Source: Brevibacterium sp. UMB1308A
GTDB lineage: Bacteria; Actinomycetota; Actinomycetes; Actinomycetales; Brevibacteriaceae
NCBI RefSeq assembly: GCF_030230605.1
Contig: NZ_JASPDO010000013.1
Location: 6,531-70,530, forward strand
DNA length: 64,000 nucleotides
Direction of reading: 5' to 3'
Shown here: positions 18,589-27,783 of the stretch, piece after piece
How positions within the stretch are numbered: position 1 is the first letter of the stretch
Layout: each line of letters starts with the position of its first letter
The notes under the pieces: generated by a model
The model's database searches: none
Told to the model about the DNA's origin: nothing
Seen by the model: only the letters and a program-made list of their open reading frames with translations
Translations under genes and position numbers: made by a program

Positions 18589-19581
18589 TTAGTCGAGGTG
18601 TCCTTTGCCCGCTGCGGTGGAGCGTTCGTCAAGGAGTTCGTTGGCCGAGGCGGTAATCCGCTCCCGCTGCAGATCGTCTAGTTCTAGCTGGGGAACCACC
18701 GTGTAAGTGCCGTTCTCAATCGTCACCGGGTAGGAGTACACCACCCCGGCGGGTACACCGTAGCGCGCCACCTCGGGTAGCGCCTGGGTGGGGACCGCCA
18801 TGGACACCCAACGGCCGTCCGTTCCCTGTTCCCAGTCGCGAAGGTGATCCAAGGTCGCTGACGCTGCAGACACCACTGAGGAACCACCTCGGGCCTTTAT
18901 CACGGCGCCACCGCGGGTGGCGACCGTGGGCACGATGGTGTCCAACCAGGTGTCCTTATCAATGACGTCAAGGGCAGGAGTGCCGCCCACGGTTGCGAAC
19001 GTGAGGTCAGGGAACTGTGTGTTGGAGTGGTTACCCCACACGGCCACCTGAGCGATCTCACCCGCACTCACGCGAGCCCGCTGGGCAACTTGCCCGATTA
19101 AACGGTTGTGGTCCAGGCGGGTGAGCGCGGTGATGTTTGCGGGGTTGAAGCCCTCTTTTTCTGCGTGGTGGGCGGCCACCAATGCGTTCGTGTTGGCAGG
19201 GTTTCCGGTGACCACGACTTTGCAGTCCGGGTGCGCAACCTGCCCCAAGACACGGCCTTGAGTGGCGAAGATGCCTGCGTTGACTTCAAGAAGATCGCCA
19301 CGGGTCATGCCGTCCTTGCGGGGTGCCGAACCAATGAGCAGGGCCGCGTGAGCGCCGTCAAAAGCAACCTCGGGGTCATCGGTGGCCACGATGTTTGCGA
19401 TGCGTGGCGAGGCATGGTCCACGAGCTCCATAATGACCCCGTCCAAAGCCTGAACCGCCTGTGGGACTTCGAGGAGGCGCAACTCAATGGGTTCGTCCCC
19501 GTAGACGTAGCCGTCAGCGAGCCGGCCCAGAACGTTGTATCCGATATTTCCTGCAGCACCTGAAACAGCGACGATTTTCAT
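18589..19581 (-). CDS. mdh: Malate dehydrogenase
   Basis: 330 residues. Interconverts malate and oxaloacetate in the TCA cycle. GAAGNIGYNVL near the N-terminus is the NAD-binding loop; APRKDGMTRGDLLEVNAGIF, VTGNPANTNALVA, LTRLDHNR and VWGNHSNTQFPD (catalytic His) are the class blocks of the long-type malate dehydrogenase. AAAGGGG precedes the ATG and a TAGAAT -10 lies about 30 bases upstream on the minus strand. It leads a two-gene unit with the downstream conserved protein. Confidence 0.96.
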   Translation of the reverse strand: MKIVAVSGAAGNIGYNVLGRLADGYVYGDEPIELRLLEVPQAVQALDGVIMELVDHASPRIANIVATDDPEVAFDGAHAALLIGSAPRKDGMTRGDLLEVNAGIFATQGRVLGQVAHPDCKVVVTGNPANTNALVAAHHAEKEGFNPANITALTRLDHNRLIGQVAQRARVSAGEIAQVAVWGNHSNTQFPDLTFATVGGTPALDVIDKDTWLDTIVPTVATRGGAVIKARGGSSVVSAASATLDHLRDWEQGTDGRWVSMAVPTQALPEVARYGVPAGVVYSYPVTIENGTYTVVPQLELDDLQRERITASANELLDERSTAAGKGHLD

Positions 19582-19633
19582 GAGCGCCCCTTTCTGAAGT
19601 CTGGAATCATTCTATCGGCCAAAGGCGGGTAAC

Positions 19634-22090
19634 TTACCGAGGTGCTGACCGGTTTGTGCGCGCCGTGGGTACCGCGTTCCACGGGTCCTCAGGCCACGGG
19701 TGTTTGGAGTACTTGCCCCGGTTTTCGGCCCGCACATGCGCATACGCGCCATTCCAAAAACTGCGCAGATCATCTGTGACCGCCAGGGGTCTGCGGGCTG
19801 GTGACAACAAATGCATGAGCACTGGGCGCCCCAGAATGCTAGGCGTGTCAGCCAGACCAAAGCACTCCTGGAGCTTCACCGCCAACACAGGCGCTTCCGG
19901 CTGACCCCCGTGGGACTCCGGCGTGGGGTAGGTGACCCGGACTTTGGCACCACTGGGAACCTCGAGCCGTTCAGGAACCAGCTCGTTAAACCGGGCTGCT
20001 TCCGGCCACGGGAATACGCGCTGCAGGGCCGCCGCCAGGTTGATTTTTTGCCCGCGGCCCAGCGCCTCCAGATCAGGCTCAAGCCACGTGAGGTCCTGCA
20101 GGGCATCCAGGGTGACATCGGGCCACGGGTCACCCACGACGGCGCGCACAAAGCCCAACCGTGCACGCAAGGCCTCAAACGCGGGATCACCCTCACCCGG
20201 CTGTTCTGAAATCCCCGGCACCACGGCGCGCAACCCACGTGTCTCACACGCAGCCCGCACAGCGTCCACTACCGCCTGAGCTGACGGCTGCACCGGGGTA
20301 GAGGCGAGCTCAATCGCACCCAGTTCCTCCACCTTCCGGGCCTGCACTTTGCCGTCTGTAAACTCGGCGCGCTCAACCGTGCGGTGTAGCGCACCGGCGG
20401 CCTCTAGCGCAGTCGCTTCATCGATCGACACGGCCAACTGCGCACGCGCCTCACTGCCCGCACGCGCCATGCTGGCAACCGCGATCCAGTCATCGAACCC
20501 ATCTGCGCGCACACCGGTCCCGGAGGCGGTCAGGTAGGTGTCACCTCGGCGGCGGGCAATCCACTCCGGGCGCGCCAACGCGGTCACCAACCCCACAACA
20601 GTGCGCGGAACGGAACCCTGGGGTGCATCCACGCCAGCAATCCGGGAAAGCCGGGCCACCTCGCGCTCAAATGCCGCCGTGCCCGAAAGTTTCGACACCA
20701 ACTCCGGCACATCGCGCGCCCGGTCATCAGCGGCCAGCGAGCACGCGACCCGCACCGCCTGAGGCCCCACCTTCTCCACTCCATCAAACAGCGCGCGAGC
20801 CACATGCGGGTCAGCCGGGACGCTTGCGAGCTTGTGCCCAACCGGGGTCGCCTCGCTGTCCTCGTCTAACGCTCCCAGTGCAGTGAGTGCCTGCACCGCC
20901 CGCTCCGTTGCCCGAGGCGGCAGCTCCGTTGGAATGTCCAGCCCGACTCCCAGCGGGGTTCCCCACACCGCTAAATCAAGCACAGTAGACGTGAGGTCTG
21001 AGGTTGTGATCTCTGGGGGAGTGTGGGCTGGCCGGGACGCGAAATCCGCTTGGCTCATACTCCTGATGACCCGGCCCGGGGCTTCACGATGAGCACGACC
21101 CGCCCGCTGCACCATGGCTGCTTTTGACGCGCCCACGGTGACCAGGCCGGAAATTCCGCGCACGGAATCAAACCGCGCTTGCCGATCCAGTCCCGCATCG
21201 ATCACCGAGCGAACCCCTGGAACCGTGATCGCCGATTCGGCAATGTTGGTCGCCACGATCACCCGAGTGCTCCCAGGTACGTGACCGCGCACGATTCTCT
21301 GCTGGGCGGCAACACTGAGCCGGCCGGACAGCTCCTCGGTAGGGAAGTCACGGCGCACACTGGCTGCAACTCGCTCGATTTCGCGGGCACCAGGCACAAA
21401 CACCAAGACGTCCCCACCGCGCTTGCTACGGTGCTGAGCCTCGGCAACTGCGACACCTGCCACGTGGTCCAAGAAGTCCCAGTCCACGCCACGTTCAGTG
21501 AGCGGACGCGGCCCGGGCTCCCACACGGTCTCACACTCAAACGTGGGCACGTGAGCGGATAACAGCGTCGCCTCTTCACCCGTGGCTTGCGTGAGAAGGC
21601 CCGTCCACATGTCACTGTCTAACGTGGCCGACATCGCGTACACGCGCAGATCATCACGCATCGCCGCGACTTGCGCCACAAACGCGCACGCCAGGTCCGA
21701 ATCGATCGACCGCTCATGGACCTCGTCCAAAATGACGGCCGAAACACCCGCCAACTCCGGGTCCCGCAACAGCCTGCGGATCAACACCCCAGTCGTCACG
21801 AACTCAACTTTCGCGTCCGCTGGGACGTCACGGTCACCTCGGACGGTGTACCCCACCGGCAACCCGGACAGTTCCCGCAACCGGGCAGCCGCCGCCTGAG
21901 CGGCAATGCGGCGCGGCTGCGTGACGATCACGCGCCCTGACCCCAGGTTGGCAACCGCGGGCGGGACCACGGTGGTTTTACCGGAACCCGGGGGCGCCTG
22001 GATAACAGCTACCCGAGGTCGTTGATCCGCAATCTGCTCCACGAGCGAGGCTGCGGGCAGGTTGGCGGCGATTCGGCCGAGGTCGAACAT
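19634..22090 (-). CDS. hrpB: ATP-dependent helicase HrpB
   Basis: 818 residues, the usual HrpB length. DEAH/RHA-type superfamily 2 motifs are seen in order: APPGSGKTTVVPPAV (Walker A, residues 34-48), TQPRRIAAQAAA (Ia), VILDEVHERSID (motif II), AMSATLDSD (III), TRVIVATNIAESAITVPGVRSVIDAGL (V) and MVQRAGRAHREAPGR (VI). The C-terminal HrpB-specific domain runs to SPARRPLAVTDDLRSFWNGAYAHVRAENRGKYSKHPWPEDPW. RNA/DNA target unknown. Its ATG overlaps the glsA stop as TAATG, so it is translationally coupled to the glutaminase. Confidence 0.95.
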   Translation of the reverse strand: MFDLGRIAANLPAASLVEQIADQRPRVAVIQAPPGSGKTTVVPPAVANLGSGRVIVTQPRRIAAQAAAARLRELSGLPVGYTVRGDRDVPADAKVEFVTTGVLIRRLLRDPELAGVSAVILDEVHERSIDSDLACAFVAQVAAMRDDLRVYAMSATLDSDMWTGLLTQATGEEATLLSAHVPTFECETVWEPGPRPLTERGVDWDFLDHVAGVAVAEAQHRSKRGGDVLVFVPGAREIERVAASVRRDFPTEELSGRLSVAAQQRIVRGHVPGSTRVIVATNIAESAITVPGVRSVIDAGLDRQARFDSVRGISGLVTVGASKAAMVQRAGRAHREAPGRVIRSMSQADFASRPAHTPPEITTSDLTSTVLDLAVWGTPLGVGLDIPTELPPRATERAVQALTALGALDEDSEATPVGHKLASVPADPHVARALFDGVEKVGPQAVRVACSLAADDRARDVPELVSKLSGTAAFEREVARLSRIAGVDAPQGSVPRTVVGLVTALARPEWIARRRGDTYLTASGTGVRADGFDDWIAVASMARAGSEARAQLAVSIDEATALEAAGALHRTVERAEFTDGKVQARKVEELGAIELASTPVQPSAQAVVDAVRAACETRGLRAVVPGISEQPGEGDPAFEALRARLGFVRAVVGDPWPDVTLDALQDLTWLEPDLEALGRGQKINLAAALQRVFPWPEAARFNELVPERLEVPSGAKVRVTYPTPESHGGQPEAPVLAVKLQECFGLADTPSILGRPVLMHLLSPARRPLAVTDDLRSFWNGAYAHVRAENRGKYSKHPWPEDPWNAVPTARTNRSAPR

Positions 22091-23397
22091 TACTTAGCGA
22101 ACCAGCTCGAATCCACGGGCTCTTCGGTCGGTTCGATGTCGGACAATGACGTGTAGACCTCATCGCGCAAGTCAGCGAAATGCTCATTCGGGTCGAGGAT
22201 GGTCACTGTGTGGCCACGGCGCTTAAGCTCAAAAATCCCAGCGTGGAGCAACTTGTACCCCACCAGGGACACCGACGGCACGCTCCTGAAATCGATAACA
22301 ATGGGCTGCTTGTTTTCTGGGGTCTCAAGAATGGACCGCAGTGCTTTTTCAGCCAACGAGAAGTCCATGCTTCCCTGAATGTGAATGTGCAAACGGCCTG
22401 AGCTGTCCGTTTCTTTTTCCAGAACAGACGACAGGACAGGGCTTGGCGGCCTCATCATGTGAAGGCCCAAGTCTTCGCTCATGCGTTCAAACGCGTCCAC
22501 ACCGCGCACCGAGTTGCCGAACTTATCAATCGGAGGCGAAAACGCTGCCGCCCCCATCTGGCCCGGAAGAGAGCCCATAATGCCACCAGAGACTCCCGAT
22601 TTGGCAGGAATCCCCACATTGGTGAGCCAGTCACCAGCCGCGTCATACATTCCGCACGTGGTCATCACGGACAACACCTGCTGGGCCACCCATTCGGGAA
22701 CCACGCGCTCGCCAGTCTGGGGGTTCACCCCACCGGAAGCCAAAGTCATCCCCATGACTGCCAGGTCCTTGGCCGTCACCGCAACGGAACACTGACGCGT
22801 GTAGCCGCGTACCACCTCGGCGGGATCACTGATGATGAGGTCATTCGCACGCACCAGCGCAGCCAGTGCCAAATTACGCCACGCCTTGTCGATCTCCGAC
22901 TCATACACGGCGTCGTCATAGGACAGCTCCCGTCCAGCAAAAGCGCTCATCCCGGCAAGAATGCGCTTCTCGCGTTCCTCTCTGCTGGCCCCTCGCGAAT
23001 GAACCAGGGCGTGGGTGGTCACCGCACCAATGTTGATCATGGGGTTGTCTGGCCGTCCGGTCGCTTCGTCCAGGCTGATCGAGTTGAACGGGTCGCCAGA
23101 TGGTTCCTCACCGACAGATTCGTTGACGCGCTCCAGGCCACGGTCGGCAAGCGCCATCGCGTACACGAACGGCTTGGACACGGACTGGATCGAAAACTGC
23201 GTATCGGAGTCTCCCACGGAATAGACGATTCCTTCTGGGGTGCACAGGGACAGCCCAAACAGAGTGGGGTCCTGGTTGGCGAGTTCGGGGATGTAATCTG
23301 CCATCGCTCCACCGGTTTTCCTCAAACCGGCTTCGTGGATCGACTGCAGATATTCGGTGACAGGGGAGTACACGGGGTTCGCGGTGGAAGTTTCCAT
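22090..23397 (-). CDS. glsA: Glutaminase A with C-terminal STAS domain
   Basis: 435 residues. The first 310 are a serine-dependent beta-lactamase-fold glutaminase: FSIQSVSKPFVYAMAL carries the Ser-x-x-Lys active site, and PFNSISLDEATGRPDNPMINIGAV and KSGVSGGIMGSLPGQMGAA are family blocks. It hydrolyses glutamine to glutamate and ammonia. The last 110 residues (SSGRLHIHIQGSMDFSLAEKAL... onward) look like a STAS domain, a fold also found in anti-sigma antagonists, which may regulate the enzyme. ATG 23397 is chosen because a TAGTCT-N7-ATG leaderless promoter fits exactly; an in-frame start 21 bases upstream would overlap the divergent gene. Confidence 0.92.
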   Translation of the reverse strand: METSTANPVYSPVTEYLQSIHEAGLRKTGGAMADYIPELANQDPTLFGLSLCTPEGIVYSVGDSDTQFSIQSVSKPFVYAMALADRGLERVNESVGEEPSGDPFNSISLDEATGRPDNPMINIGAVTTHALVHSRGASREEREKRILAGMSAFAGRELSYDDAVYESEIDKAWRNLALAALVRANDLIISDPAEVVRGYTRQCSVAVTAKDLAVMGMTLASGGVNPQTGERVVPEWVAQQVLSVMTTCGMYDAAGDWLTNVGIPAKSGVSGGIMGSLPGQMGAAAFSPPIDKFGNSVRGVDAFERMSEDLGLHMMRPPSPVLSSVLEKETDSSGRLHIHIQGSMDFSLAEKALRSILETPENKQPIVIDFRSVPSVSLVGYKLLHAGIFELKRRGHTVTILDPNEHFADLRDEVYTSLSDIEPTEEPVDSSWFAK

Positions 23398-23416
23398 GGC
23401 TACTAGACTAGTGCCC
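23398..23416. promoter_or_regulatory. 19-bp divergent leaderless promoter shared by glsA and the FAH hydrolase
   Basis: The gap holds ACTAG-A-CTAGT, a perfect 11-base palindrome. On the plus strand TAGACT (23404-23409) lies seven bases before ATG 23417. On the minus strand TAGTCT (23410-23405) lies seven bases before ATG 23397. The two -10 hexamers overlap by five bases, so only one direction can be occupied at a time. Confidence 0.65.
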
Positions 23417-24226
23417 ATGCGAATCGTTCGTTTTGTTCACAACGACGCGCCACACTACGGCGTAGTTGAAGGAAATCTCCCTGAAGTTAGCGACGACGGA
23501 ACTTTTGACACCTCGGAACTGGAGGTGGCGGTCCTAAGTTCTGACCCATTCTTTAGCCCTGCGCAATCGACCGGCGAACGCCTGCCATATGACGAAGTGC
23601 GGATGCTGGCCCCGATCCTGCCCCGCTCAAAAGTCATTGGTGTGGGCCGGAACTTTGCCGACCACGCCCGCGAACTCGGAAACGACGTTCCGGTCAGCCC
23701 GCTGACATTCTTCAAACCCAACACCTCGGTGGTGGGGCCCGGTGAGCCTATTCGCCTCCCCGCCATCAGTGAAGAAGTGTCCTACGAAGCTGAACTAGCC
23801 GTGGTGATCTCCAAGATCGCCAAGAACGTTACGCCAGAAAACGCGTACTCCTACGTTTTGGGATACACCGCGGCAAACGACGTGACACTGCGTGATATCC
23901 AGCGGATCGACAAACAGTGGTCGCGAGCCAAAGGCTTCGACTCCAGCTGTCCGCTGGGGCCATGGATCGAAACCGAATACGACCCAGAAACCGTACGCAT
24001 CCGTTCGTGGGTTGACGGTGACCTCAAACAAGACGGGAACACTGAAGACTTCATCTTCGACATTCCCACCGTGATTGCCCACCTGACCGAAGTCATGACT
24101 TTGCTGCCCGGTGACGTCATCTTGACGGGAACACCCGCGGGAGTAGGTCGCATTGAGGCGGGTAACCGCGTTGACATTGCGATTGACGGGCTGGGAGTTC
24201 TGTCCAACCCCGTCATGGACGTCTAA
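23417..24226 (+). CDS. Fumarylacetoacetate hydrolase family protein
   Basis: 269 residues. [17 protein letters not shown] begins the FAH fold; [12 protein letters not shown] (metal-binding Glu residues), [26 protein letters not shown] and [16 protein letters not shown] are the family blocks seen in FAH-type hydrolases, acylpyruvases and 2-hydroxyhepta-2,4-diene-1,7-dioate isomerases. Substrate not identifiable; oxaloacetate decarboxylase or acylpyruvase activity is common for this size class. ATG 23417 is preferred over the longer frame because of the leaderless -10. Divergent from glsA. Confidence 0.9.
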   Translation: MRIVRFVHNDAPHYGVVEGNLPEVSDDGTFDTSELEVAVLSSDPFFSPAQSTGERLPYDEVRMLAPILPRSKVIGVGRNFADHARELGNDVPVSPLTFFKPNTSVVGPGEPIRLPAISEEVSYEAELAVVISKIAKNVTPENAYSYVLGYTAANDVTLRDIQRIDKQWSRAKGFDSSCPLGPWIETEYDPETVRIRSWVDGDLKQDGNTEDFIFDIPTVIAHLTEVMTLLPGDVILTGTPAGVGRIEAGNRVDIAIDGLGVLSNPVMDV

Positions 24227-24288
24227 CGTTTAGCGTCGTTGCACGAACACACTTACACACACGAACACACATACAAAGAAGGAACACC
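24227..24288 (+). promoter_or_regulatory. C/A-rich leader upstream of gltX
   Basis: ACGAACACAC occurs twice (from 24243 and 24261) within a CA-rich stretch that ends in AGAAGGA before the GTG. It looks like an unstructured 5' leader. No riboswitch or T-box is visible. Confidence 0.35.
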
Positions 24289-25761
24289 GTGACTGTACGA
24301 GTCCGCTTTTGCCCGTCACCAACCGGAACCCCGCACGTGGGAATGGTGCGTACCGCCCTGTTTAACTGGGCATACGCCAAGCACACCGGCGGAACCTTTG
24401 TTTTCCGTATCGAAGACACCGACGCCGCCCGCGACTCAGAAGAATCCTACGGCCAAATCATCGAAGCGATGAAGTGGCTGGGGCTTGACTGGGATGAAGG
24501 TATCGACGTGGGCGGACCACACGGCCCATACCGCCAGTCCCAGCGTGGCGACATTTACGCCGAGGTCATTGAGAAGCTCAAGGCCGGTGGCCACATTTAC
24601 GAGTCGTACTCCAACGCAGAAGAGATCGAAGCTCGTCACCGGGCTGCCGGCCGTGACCCCAAACTGGGCTACGACGGCTACGACCGTGACCTGACCGAAG
24701 AACAGATCGCAGAGTTTAAGGCGCAGGGCCGCGAACCTGTATGGCGTGTGCGCATGCCCGATGAAGACATCACGTTCACCGACATGGTGCGCGGCGACAT
24801 TACGTTCAAGGCCGGTTCCGTTCCCGACTTCGTGGTCGTGCGCGCCAACGGCCAGCCACTGTACACCCTGGTGAACCCGGTTGATGACGCGCTCATGGGG
24901 ATCACCCACGTGCTGCGTGGTGAAGACCTGTTGAGCTCAACCCCACGCCAGATTGTTCTGTACGAACACCTCAAGGCGATCGGTGTTGCTGAACGCACCC
25001 CAGAGTTTGGTCACCTGCCTTATGTGATGGGCGAAGGCAACAAGAAGTTGTCCAAGCGTGACCCCGAATCGAACCTGTTCCACCACCGCGACAACGGGTT
25101 CATCCCCGAAGGTTTCATCAACTACCTTGCTCTTCTGGGCTGGTCGATCGCGGCTGACCGCGACATTTTCTCCGTTGATGAACTCATCGAAGCGTTCGAC
25201 ATTCACGACGTGTTGCCCAACCCCGCGCGCTTCGACGTGAAGAAGGCCACAGCCATCAACGCTGACCACATTCGCATGTTGGACGTTGAGGACTTTGCGC
25301 AGCGTCTGGTGCCGTACCTGCAGGCGGCCGAGGTGTTGCCCCAGGAACCGAGCGACGAACAGTTGGCAGTGTTGAAGGACGCGGCTCCGCTTGTGCAGAC
25401 CCGCATGAACCTGCTCAGCGAAGCGCCTGATCTTTTGCGCTTCCTCTTCGTGTCAGATGACAGCTTCGAGTTCTACGAAGACGGCCTCAAGACACTGAAA
25501 GACACCGCTCCTGAGGTGCTGGACCAGGCGATCGAAACGCTGGAACCCATCACCGACTGGACCACCGACACGCTCCACACAGCACTGCAAGAAACCCTGG
25601 TGGACAAGGCCGGCATCAAGCCTCGCTTGGCGTTCGGACCGCTTCGCGTGGCAGTTTCTGGACGCCGAATCTCGCCACCTCTGTTCGAGTCCATGGAGAT
25701 TCTGGGCAAGGAATCGTCCATGTTCCGCCTGAACAAGCTGCGCGAACACCTGGCTGAGTAA
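24289..25761 (+). CDS. gltX: Glutamyl-tRNA synthetase
   Basis: 490 residues. Class I synthetase: [18 protein letters not shown] contains the HIGH-like motif (HVGM), [15 protein letters not shown] is the Glu/tRNA-binding block, and [12 protein letters not shown] contains the KMSKS-like motif (KLSKR). It charges tRNA-Glu, and in actinobacteria usually also tRNA-Gln for GatCAB to amidate. Fittingly, tRNA-Gln and tRNA-Glu genes lie 1.8 kb downstream. The GTG start follows AAGGAA. Confidence 0.97.
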   Translation: MTVRVRFCPSPTGTPHVGMVRTALFNWAYAKHTGGTFVFRIEDTDAARDSEESYGQIIEAMKWLGLDWDEGIDVGGPHGPYRQSQRGDIYAEVIEKLKAGGHIYESYSNAEEIEARHRAAGRDPKLGYDGYDRDLTEEQIAEFKAQGREPVWRVRMPDEDITFTDMVRGDITFKAGSVPDFVVVRANGQPLYTLVNPVDDALMGITHVLRGEDLLSSTPRQIVLYEHLKAIGVAERTPEFGHLPYVMGEGNKKLSKRDPESNLFHHRDNGFIPEGFINYLALLGWSIAADRDIFSVDELIEAFDIHDVLPNPARFDVKKATAINADHIRMLDVEDFAQRLVPYLQAAEVLPQEPSDEQLAVLKDAAPLVQTRMNLLSEAPDLLRFLFVSDDSFEFYEDGLKTLKDTAPEVLDQAIETLEPITDWTTDTLHTALQETLVDKAGIKPRLAFGPLRVAVSGRRISPPLFESMEILGKESSMFRLNKLREHLAE

Positions 25762-25826
25762 CCCGCCAGCCCGACTGAGCGGCGAAAACCCGGCAACCAC
25801 CTCGGCGAACAACCACAAGGAGACCC

Positions 25827-27095
25827 ATGCTCACCCGCACGTACACGATTCCCGGACTCACCGTTGACGAACACACCGTCACGGTGCCGCTCGATCACTT
25901 TGGGGACACCCCAGGGGAGCTCGCGGTGTTCGCGCGCGTGTACTCCCTGCCAGGTTCCGCGGAAAAGCCGTACCTGGTGTATCTGCAAGGCGGGCCGGGG
26001 TTTGAAGCCCAGCGCGTGACCGAGCCGTCCGGGTGGGTCGGGCGCGCACTTCGCGAATACAACGTGGTCATGTTGGACCAGCGGGGCACCGGGCAGTCCA
26101 GTCCCGTTGGATTTGTTGACGGGCACTTTGTGGGAACGGGTGACAACCAGACGCCGGCCACGGTTGCGGACTACCTGACGCACTTCCGGGCGGACGCCAT
26201 TGTGGAGGACGCCGAGGTCGTTCGCGAGTCCCTGGGTGCTTCCACCTGGGCGGTGTTGGGGCAGTCGTTCGGCGGGTTCACCGCACTGCGGTACTTGGCA
26301 GAACACCCGGAGTCCTTGGAACGCGTCATGTTCACCGGCGGGCTGCCACGGGTGCCCGGTGCGGACGGCGGTGAGGCTGACGCGGATCCGGCCATTGTGT
26401 ACCGCGATACGTGGGAGATCATGGCGGGGAAGTCGGACCGGTTCTTTCAACGCTACCCGCATGCGCGCGAGGCGTATGAACGCCTGTTTGAGCGTGTGGC
26501 CGATGGGATTGAGCTACCGGATGGCACGGTGGCCACGCAGGCGCACGTGCGTGGATTGGGGCAGTTCCTGGGTGCCGGCGGGGGAGCGGAACGCTTGAAC
26601 TACCTGTTGGCGCTGGGTGACTCGGTGGCCGGGCGTCACGACCTGCAGGACGCTTTGACCTTTGGCGCGCGCAACCCCATCTATGCGGTGTTGCACGAAA
26701 GCTGCTGGGCTTCCGGTGTCGCTACACGTTGGGCTGCCGAACGTGCCCGCCCTGAGGACCAGGATCCTTTCGCTCTGGCGGGTGAGCACGTGACGCAGGA
26801 CCACTTTGAGTCCGGGCCTCTGGAGGCGTGGAAAGACGTGGCACATGTGTTAGCCGACCACGAATGGCCGGTCATGTGGGACGCGGACAAACTTGCTCAC
26901 GCACGTGGCAAGGTTCCTGCGGCGGCCGCGGTGTACTTCGATGATGCGTATGTGCCGTGCAAACATTCCTTGGCTACTGCCAAGCTCGCGGGGGTTGAAC
27001 CGTGGGTGACTAACGAATATGAGCACAACGGACTGCGTGCGTCAGGGGAGCGGGTACTGGACCGCCTGTTGGCCATGACCCGCGGCGAAGTGTGA
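25827..27095 (+). CDS. Proline iminopeptidase-type alpha/beta hydrolase (peptidase family S33)
   Basis: 422 residues. VYLQGGPGFEA is the oxyanion HGGPG-type motif, VVMLDQRGTGQSSPV follows, and LGQSFGGFTALRYL has the nucleophile Ser in GQSFGG. FDDAYVPCKHS and VTNEYEHNGLR near the C-terminus supply the likely Asp and His. The family removes N-terminal proline or other residues from peptides; predicted cytoplasmic (no signal peptide). AAGGAG Shine-Dalgarno. The 65-base gap from gltX shows no terminator. Confidence 0.88.
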   Translation: MLTRTYTIPGLTVDEHTVTVPLDHFGDTPGELAVFARVYSLPGSAEKPYLVYLQGGPGFEAQRVTEPSGWVGRALREYNVVMLDQRGTGQSSPVGFVDGHFVGTGDNQTPATVADYLTHFRADAIVEDAEVVRESLGASTWAVLGQSFGGFTALRYLAEHPESLERVMFTGGLPRVPGADGGEADADPAIVYRDTWEIMAGKSDRFFQRYPHAREAYERLFERVADGIELPDGTVATQAHVRGLGQFLGAGGGAERLNYLLALGDSVAGRHDLQDALTFGARNPIYAVLHESCWASGVATRWAAERARPEDQDPFALAGEHVTQDHFESGPLEAWKDVAHVLADHEWPVMWDADKLAHARGKVPAAAAVYFDDAYVPCKHSLATAKLAGVEPWVTNEYEHNGLRASGERVLDRLLAMTRGEV

Positions 27096-27109
27096 TCACG
27101 CGTGGGCGG

Positions 27110-27382
27110 TTAGCTCACAGCTTGGTTCTGCCGTTTGAGCACGGTAGCGATGATGATCGCAATGATCGGACCCAGAATGGGCACGAACACCGCTAGCAGA
27201 ATCAGCAGTGTCGTGTGCAGCGGTTTGAGCTGGGCGAAAACCACCAGGACTATCGCAGCGACCAGCAATATGAGCGAAACAGGAGCCACGAACATCATGG
27301 CCACAACACCTGCGTCGGCATAAAACGGAACCTGCGGCCCGGTAGACAGCGTCGAAGAAAAAGACACAGTTGGTAGGAGCAT
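27110..27382 (-). CDS. Small membrane protein with two helices (PLDc_N-like)
   Basis: 90 residues beginning MLLPTVSFSSTLSTG. Two strongly hydrophobic segments (VVAMMFVAPVSLILLVAAIVLVVFAQL and TLLILLAVFVPILGPIIAIIIATVL) end in KRQNQAVS. The second helix with PILGPI resembles the N-terminal membrane domain of cardiolipin synthases (PLDc_N), which also occurs as stand-alone small proteins. Function unknown. ATG 27382 follows GGAGG at five bases; longer upstream frames lack a site. A promoter with an inverted repeat over its start lies upstream. Confidence 0.65.
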   Translation of the reverse strand: MLLPTVSFSSTLSTGPQVPFYADAGVVAMMFVAPVSLILLVAAIVLVVFAQLKPLHTTLLILLAVFVPILGPIIAIIIATVLKRQNQAVS

Positions 27383-27400
27383 TTTCGCCTCCGTTAAAAC

Positions 27401-27446
27401 AACCAATGAGTTGGTTTGATGATAGCACCCGCCCTGTGATCGGCAA
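27401..27446 (-). promoter_or_regulatory. Promoter with operator-like inverted repeat for the small membrane protein
   Basis: On the minus strand TTGCCG (27446-27441), 16 bases, then TATCAT (27424-27419). AACCAA-N4-TTGGTT (27401-27416) covers the expected transcription start. This 6-4-6 palindrome is of the size bound by MarR/TetR-type repressors. The regulator is not in the window. Confidence 0.55.
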
Positions 27447-27464
27447 CACAAATTTGTGCCGGTT

Positions 27465-27493
27465 TTGCACAAGAGCGCCAAGGTATGTAAAGT
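27465..27493 (+). promoter_or_regulatory. Promoter of the tRNA-Gln/tRNA-Glu unit
   Basis: TTGCAC (27465-27470), a 17-base spacer, then TAAAGT (27488-27493), 44 bases before tRNA-Gln. A CGGGCTT/AAGCCCG hairpin (27512-27526) lies in the short leader. Confidence 0.65.
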
Positions 27494-27536
27494 AGTCTTT
27501 CGTTGCCGACGCGGGCTTCAAGCCCGAGTCTTGCAT

Positions 27537-27608
27537 TGGGGTATGGTGTAATTGGCAGCACGAGTGATTCTGGTTCATTTAGTCTAGGTTCGAGTCCTGG
27601 TACCCCAG
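27537..27608 (+). tRNA. tRNA-Gln (anticodon CUG)
   Basis: 72 bases without encoded CCA. Acceptor TGGGGTA pairs with TACCCCA followed by discriminator G. Anticodon loop TTCTGGT on an AGTGA/TCATT stem gives CUG. T-arm CTAGG-TTCGAGT-CCTGG is canonical. Confidence 0.95.
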
Positions 27609-27624
27609 CGCTATTTCAGCACAA

Positions 27625-27697
27625 GCCCCCGTCGTCTAGTGGCCTAGGACGCCGCCCTCTCAAGGCGGAAACGGCAGTTCGAACCTGCTCGGGGGTA
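27625..27697 (+). tRNA. tRNA-Glu (anticodon CUC)
   Basis: 73 bases without encoded CCA. Acceptor GCCCCCG pairs with CGGGGGT (one G-U pair), discriminator A. The anticodon stem-loop CCGCC-CTCTCAA-GGCGG gives CUC. It follows tRNA-Gln by 16 bases, so the two are cotranscribed. Confidence 0.96.
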
Positions 27698-27719
27698 CAC
27701 ATTCCAAAACTTCATACAC

Positions 27720-27754
27720 ATGAGGGGCGCATCTGTTTTCGATGCGCCCCTCAT
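27720..27754. terminator. Bidirectional terminator hairpin after tRNA-Glu
   Basis: ATGAGGGGCGCATC pairs perfectly with GATGCGCCCCTCAT (14 bp) around TGTTTTC. It lies between the plus-strand tRNA unit and the convergent minus-strand DUF4282 gene and can serve both. Confidence 0.85.
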
Positions 27755-27783
27755 GCGTGCGGTTCCGGTTGCGAGCCCGGAGA

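Noticed and set aside
24227..24288. T-box riboswitch or regulatory RNA before gltX
   Set aside because: Only 62 CA-rich bases with no stem structure or T-box sequence.
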